Source: Prosopocoilus inquinatus (taxonomy: Eukaryota; Arthropoda; Insecta; Coleoptera; Lucanidae). Taken from it: a DNA stretch of 64,000 nt. Positions 63,641-64,000 of this stretch are shown here, piece after piece; positions within the stretch are counted from its first letter, which is position 1, and each line of letters starts with the position of its first letter. The notes below the pieces were generated by a model, which had not been told where the DNA came from, made no database searches, and worked only from the letters and a program-made list of their open reading frames with translations. Location of the stretch: contig JAYKNF010000039.1 in assembly GCA_036172665.1 (NCBI GenBank), positions 151,148 to 215,147 of the forward strand, given 5' to 3'. The position numbers and the translations under genes were made by a program.

Positions 63641-64000
63641 AATAGTTTTAAATGAAACAACACGCATTAGCGTTGTTCCTGTGATGTATCTAATCGATAC
63701 TTACTCATCTATCATGTTATTTGGCGTTTCGATGGACTCCAGTAGCTCTGATGTGAGATACGACGTTTTCGGACGCAGCAGAAGCTGGAAATAGTTTTAA
63801 ACGAAACAACACGCATTAGCGTTGTTCCTGTGATGTATCTAATCGATACTTACTCATCTATCATGTTATTTGACGTTTCGATGGACTCCAGTAACTCTGA
63901 TGTGAGATACGAAATTATCGGACGCAGCAGAAGCTGGAAATAGTTTTAAATGAAACAACACGCATTAGCGTTGTGCCTGTGATGTATCTAATCGATCCTT

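Larger units (their letters stand above)
1..64000 (+). repeat. 149-bp tandem satellite array filling the whole window
   Basis: About 430 head-to-tail copies of a 149-bp unit cover every base. The spacing is visible from the recurring CTGGAAATAG block, which starts at 151, 300, 449, 598 and 747 and continues so to the end. Monomers differ by a few substitutions at recurring diagnostic sites: around unit positions 24-25 (GC/GT/AT), 51-58 (TAATCGAT, TAAACGAT, TAATCAAT, TAAGCGAT), 61-70, 84, 90, 102-110, 121-130 and the last 12 bases. All copies read in one orientation; I found no inverted copy and no foreign insertion. The unit is not divisible by three and carries stops, so it is non-coding. 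Centromeric or pericentromeric satellite is the likeliest identity from size, homogeneity and higher-order order; this is inference. The family is not one I recognise. Confidence 0.98.
53831..64000 (+). repeat. Divergent distal segment with 23- and 26-monomer periodicity
   Basis: About 68 monomers rich in private variants: CGTATTCGTCTTG, GATGTAACTAATCG, CTATTCGATCC, GTAACTATAATG, GGATGACCTCC and TTTTTGAACGC. CGTCTTG occurs at 53859, 57281, 59218 and 61155. The 53859-57281 spacing is 3422 bp (23 monomers less 5 bases of indels) and 57281-61155 is 3874 bp (26 monomers). Other markers agree with 3874: GTTG at 57037/60911, ATTCG at 58347/62221, TTTGAACG at 58423/62297. Monomer content within the periods differs, so the periodicity is degraded. 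Confidence 0.85.

Noticed and set aside
1..64000. CRISPR array
   Set aside because: The period is 149 bp and the whole unit is conserved. There are no short repeats separated by unique spacers and no cas genes.
1..64000. Gene encoding a tandem-repeat protein
   Set aside because: 149 is not a multiple of three, so the frame rotates from copy to copy, and stops (TAG in the AATAG block, TAA in TAATCG) occur in each monomer.
1..64000. rDNA spacer or histone-type tandem gene cluster
   Set aside because: No rRNA, tRNA or coding segment interrupts the 149-bp unit anywhere in the window.
1..64000. Transposon internal repeats or integrated virus
   Set aside because: No terminal repeats, target-site duplications, transposase, polymerase or capsid-like frame was seen on either strand.
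1..64000. Regular alternation of two monomer families (dimeric repeat)
   Set aside because: The TTTGG and TTTCG types do not alternate regularly (for example M1-M3 are not TTTCG, and M10 and M11 are both TTTCG). The real periodicity is in units of 25-42 monomers.

Overview
The window is one uninterrupted array of a tandem satellite repeat. The basic unit is 149 bp, AT-rich (59 G+C of 149 in a consensus-like copy), always in the same orientation, and repeated about 430 times from base 1 to base 64000. I see no gene, RNA gene, transposon, CRISPR array or unique-sequence gap. The unit is not a multiple of three and has stop codons in every frame I read, so it does not encode a repeated protein. 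Long homogeneous satellite of this kind, with higher-order organisation, points to a eukaryotic chromosome, most likely centromeric or pericentromeric heterochromatin. CpG is not depleted (8 CpG in the 149-bp copy against about 5.8 expected), which argues against a heavily methylated vertebrate genome and fits many invertebrates. I do not recognise the satellite and cannot name the species.

Monomers differ at a small set of positions and can be told apart. I numbered the first 28 in order (M1 to M28) and used them as markers. Their order repeats, giving nested higher-order repeats (HORs): a 28-monomer 4148-bp unit (1-4148, partly repeated to 7408); a 25-monomer 3710-bp unit (7251-10960, partly repeated to 13872); a 42-monomer 6254-bp unit (15127-21380, repeated almost perfectly at 21381-27282, with a 5978-bp related copy at 38338-44315); and a 25-monomer 3725-bp unit (28852-32576, repeated at 32577-36343). 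Between them lie mosaics: 13873-15126, 27283-28851, 36344-38337 and 44316-53830. The last 10 kb (53831-64000) holds more divergent monomers with a looser 23- and 26-monomer periodicity.

The pieces relate through unequal exchange and segmental duplication. Several breakpoints can be placed within tens of bases: a 1326-bp loss between two identical monomers, a three-monomer (447-bp) duplication through a chimeric monomer, and a two-monomer (298-bp) duplication. Two indel monomer types, one 15 bp shorter (134 bp) and one 6 bp longer (155 bp), act as tags that track copying across the window.

Functionally, only structural candidates can be named: a conserved short dyad (AACAAC-N10-GTTGTT), a 17-bp site resembling the CENP-B box at 7 of 9 core positions in only some monomer types, and a monomer length close to one nucleosome core. 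These are hypotheses. All identities and offsets were read by eye, so 'identical' means no difference was noticed.
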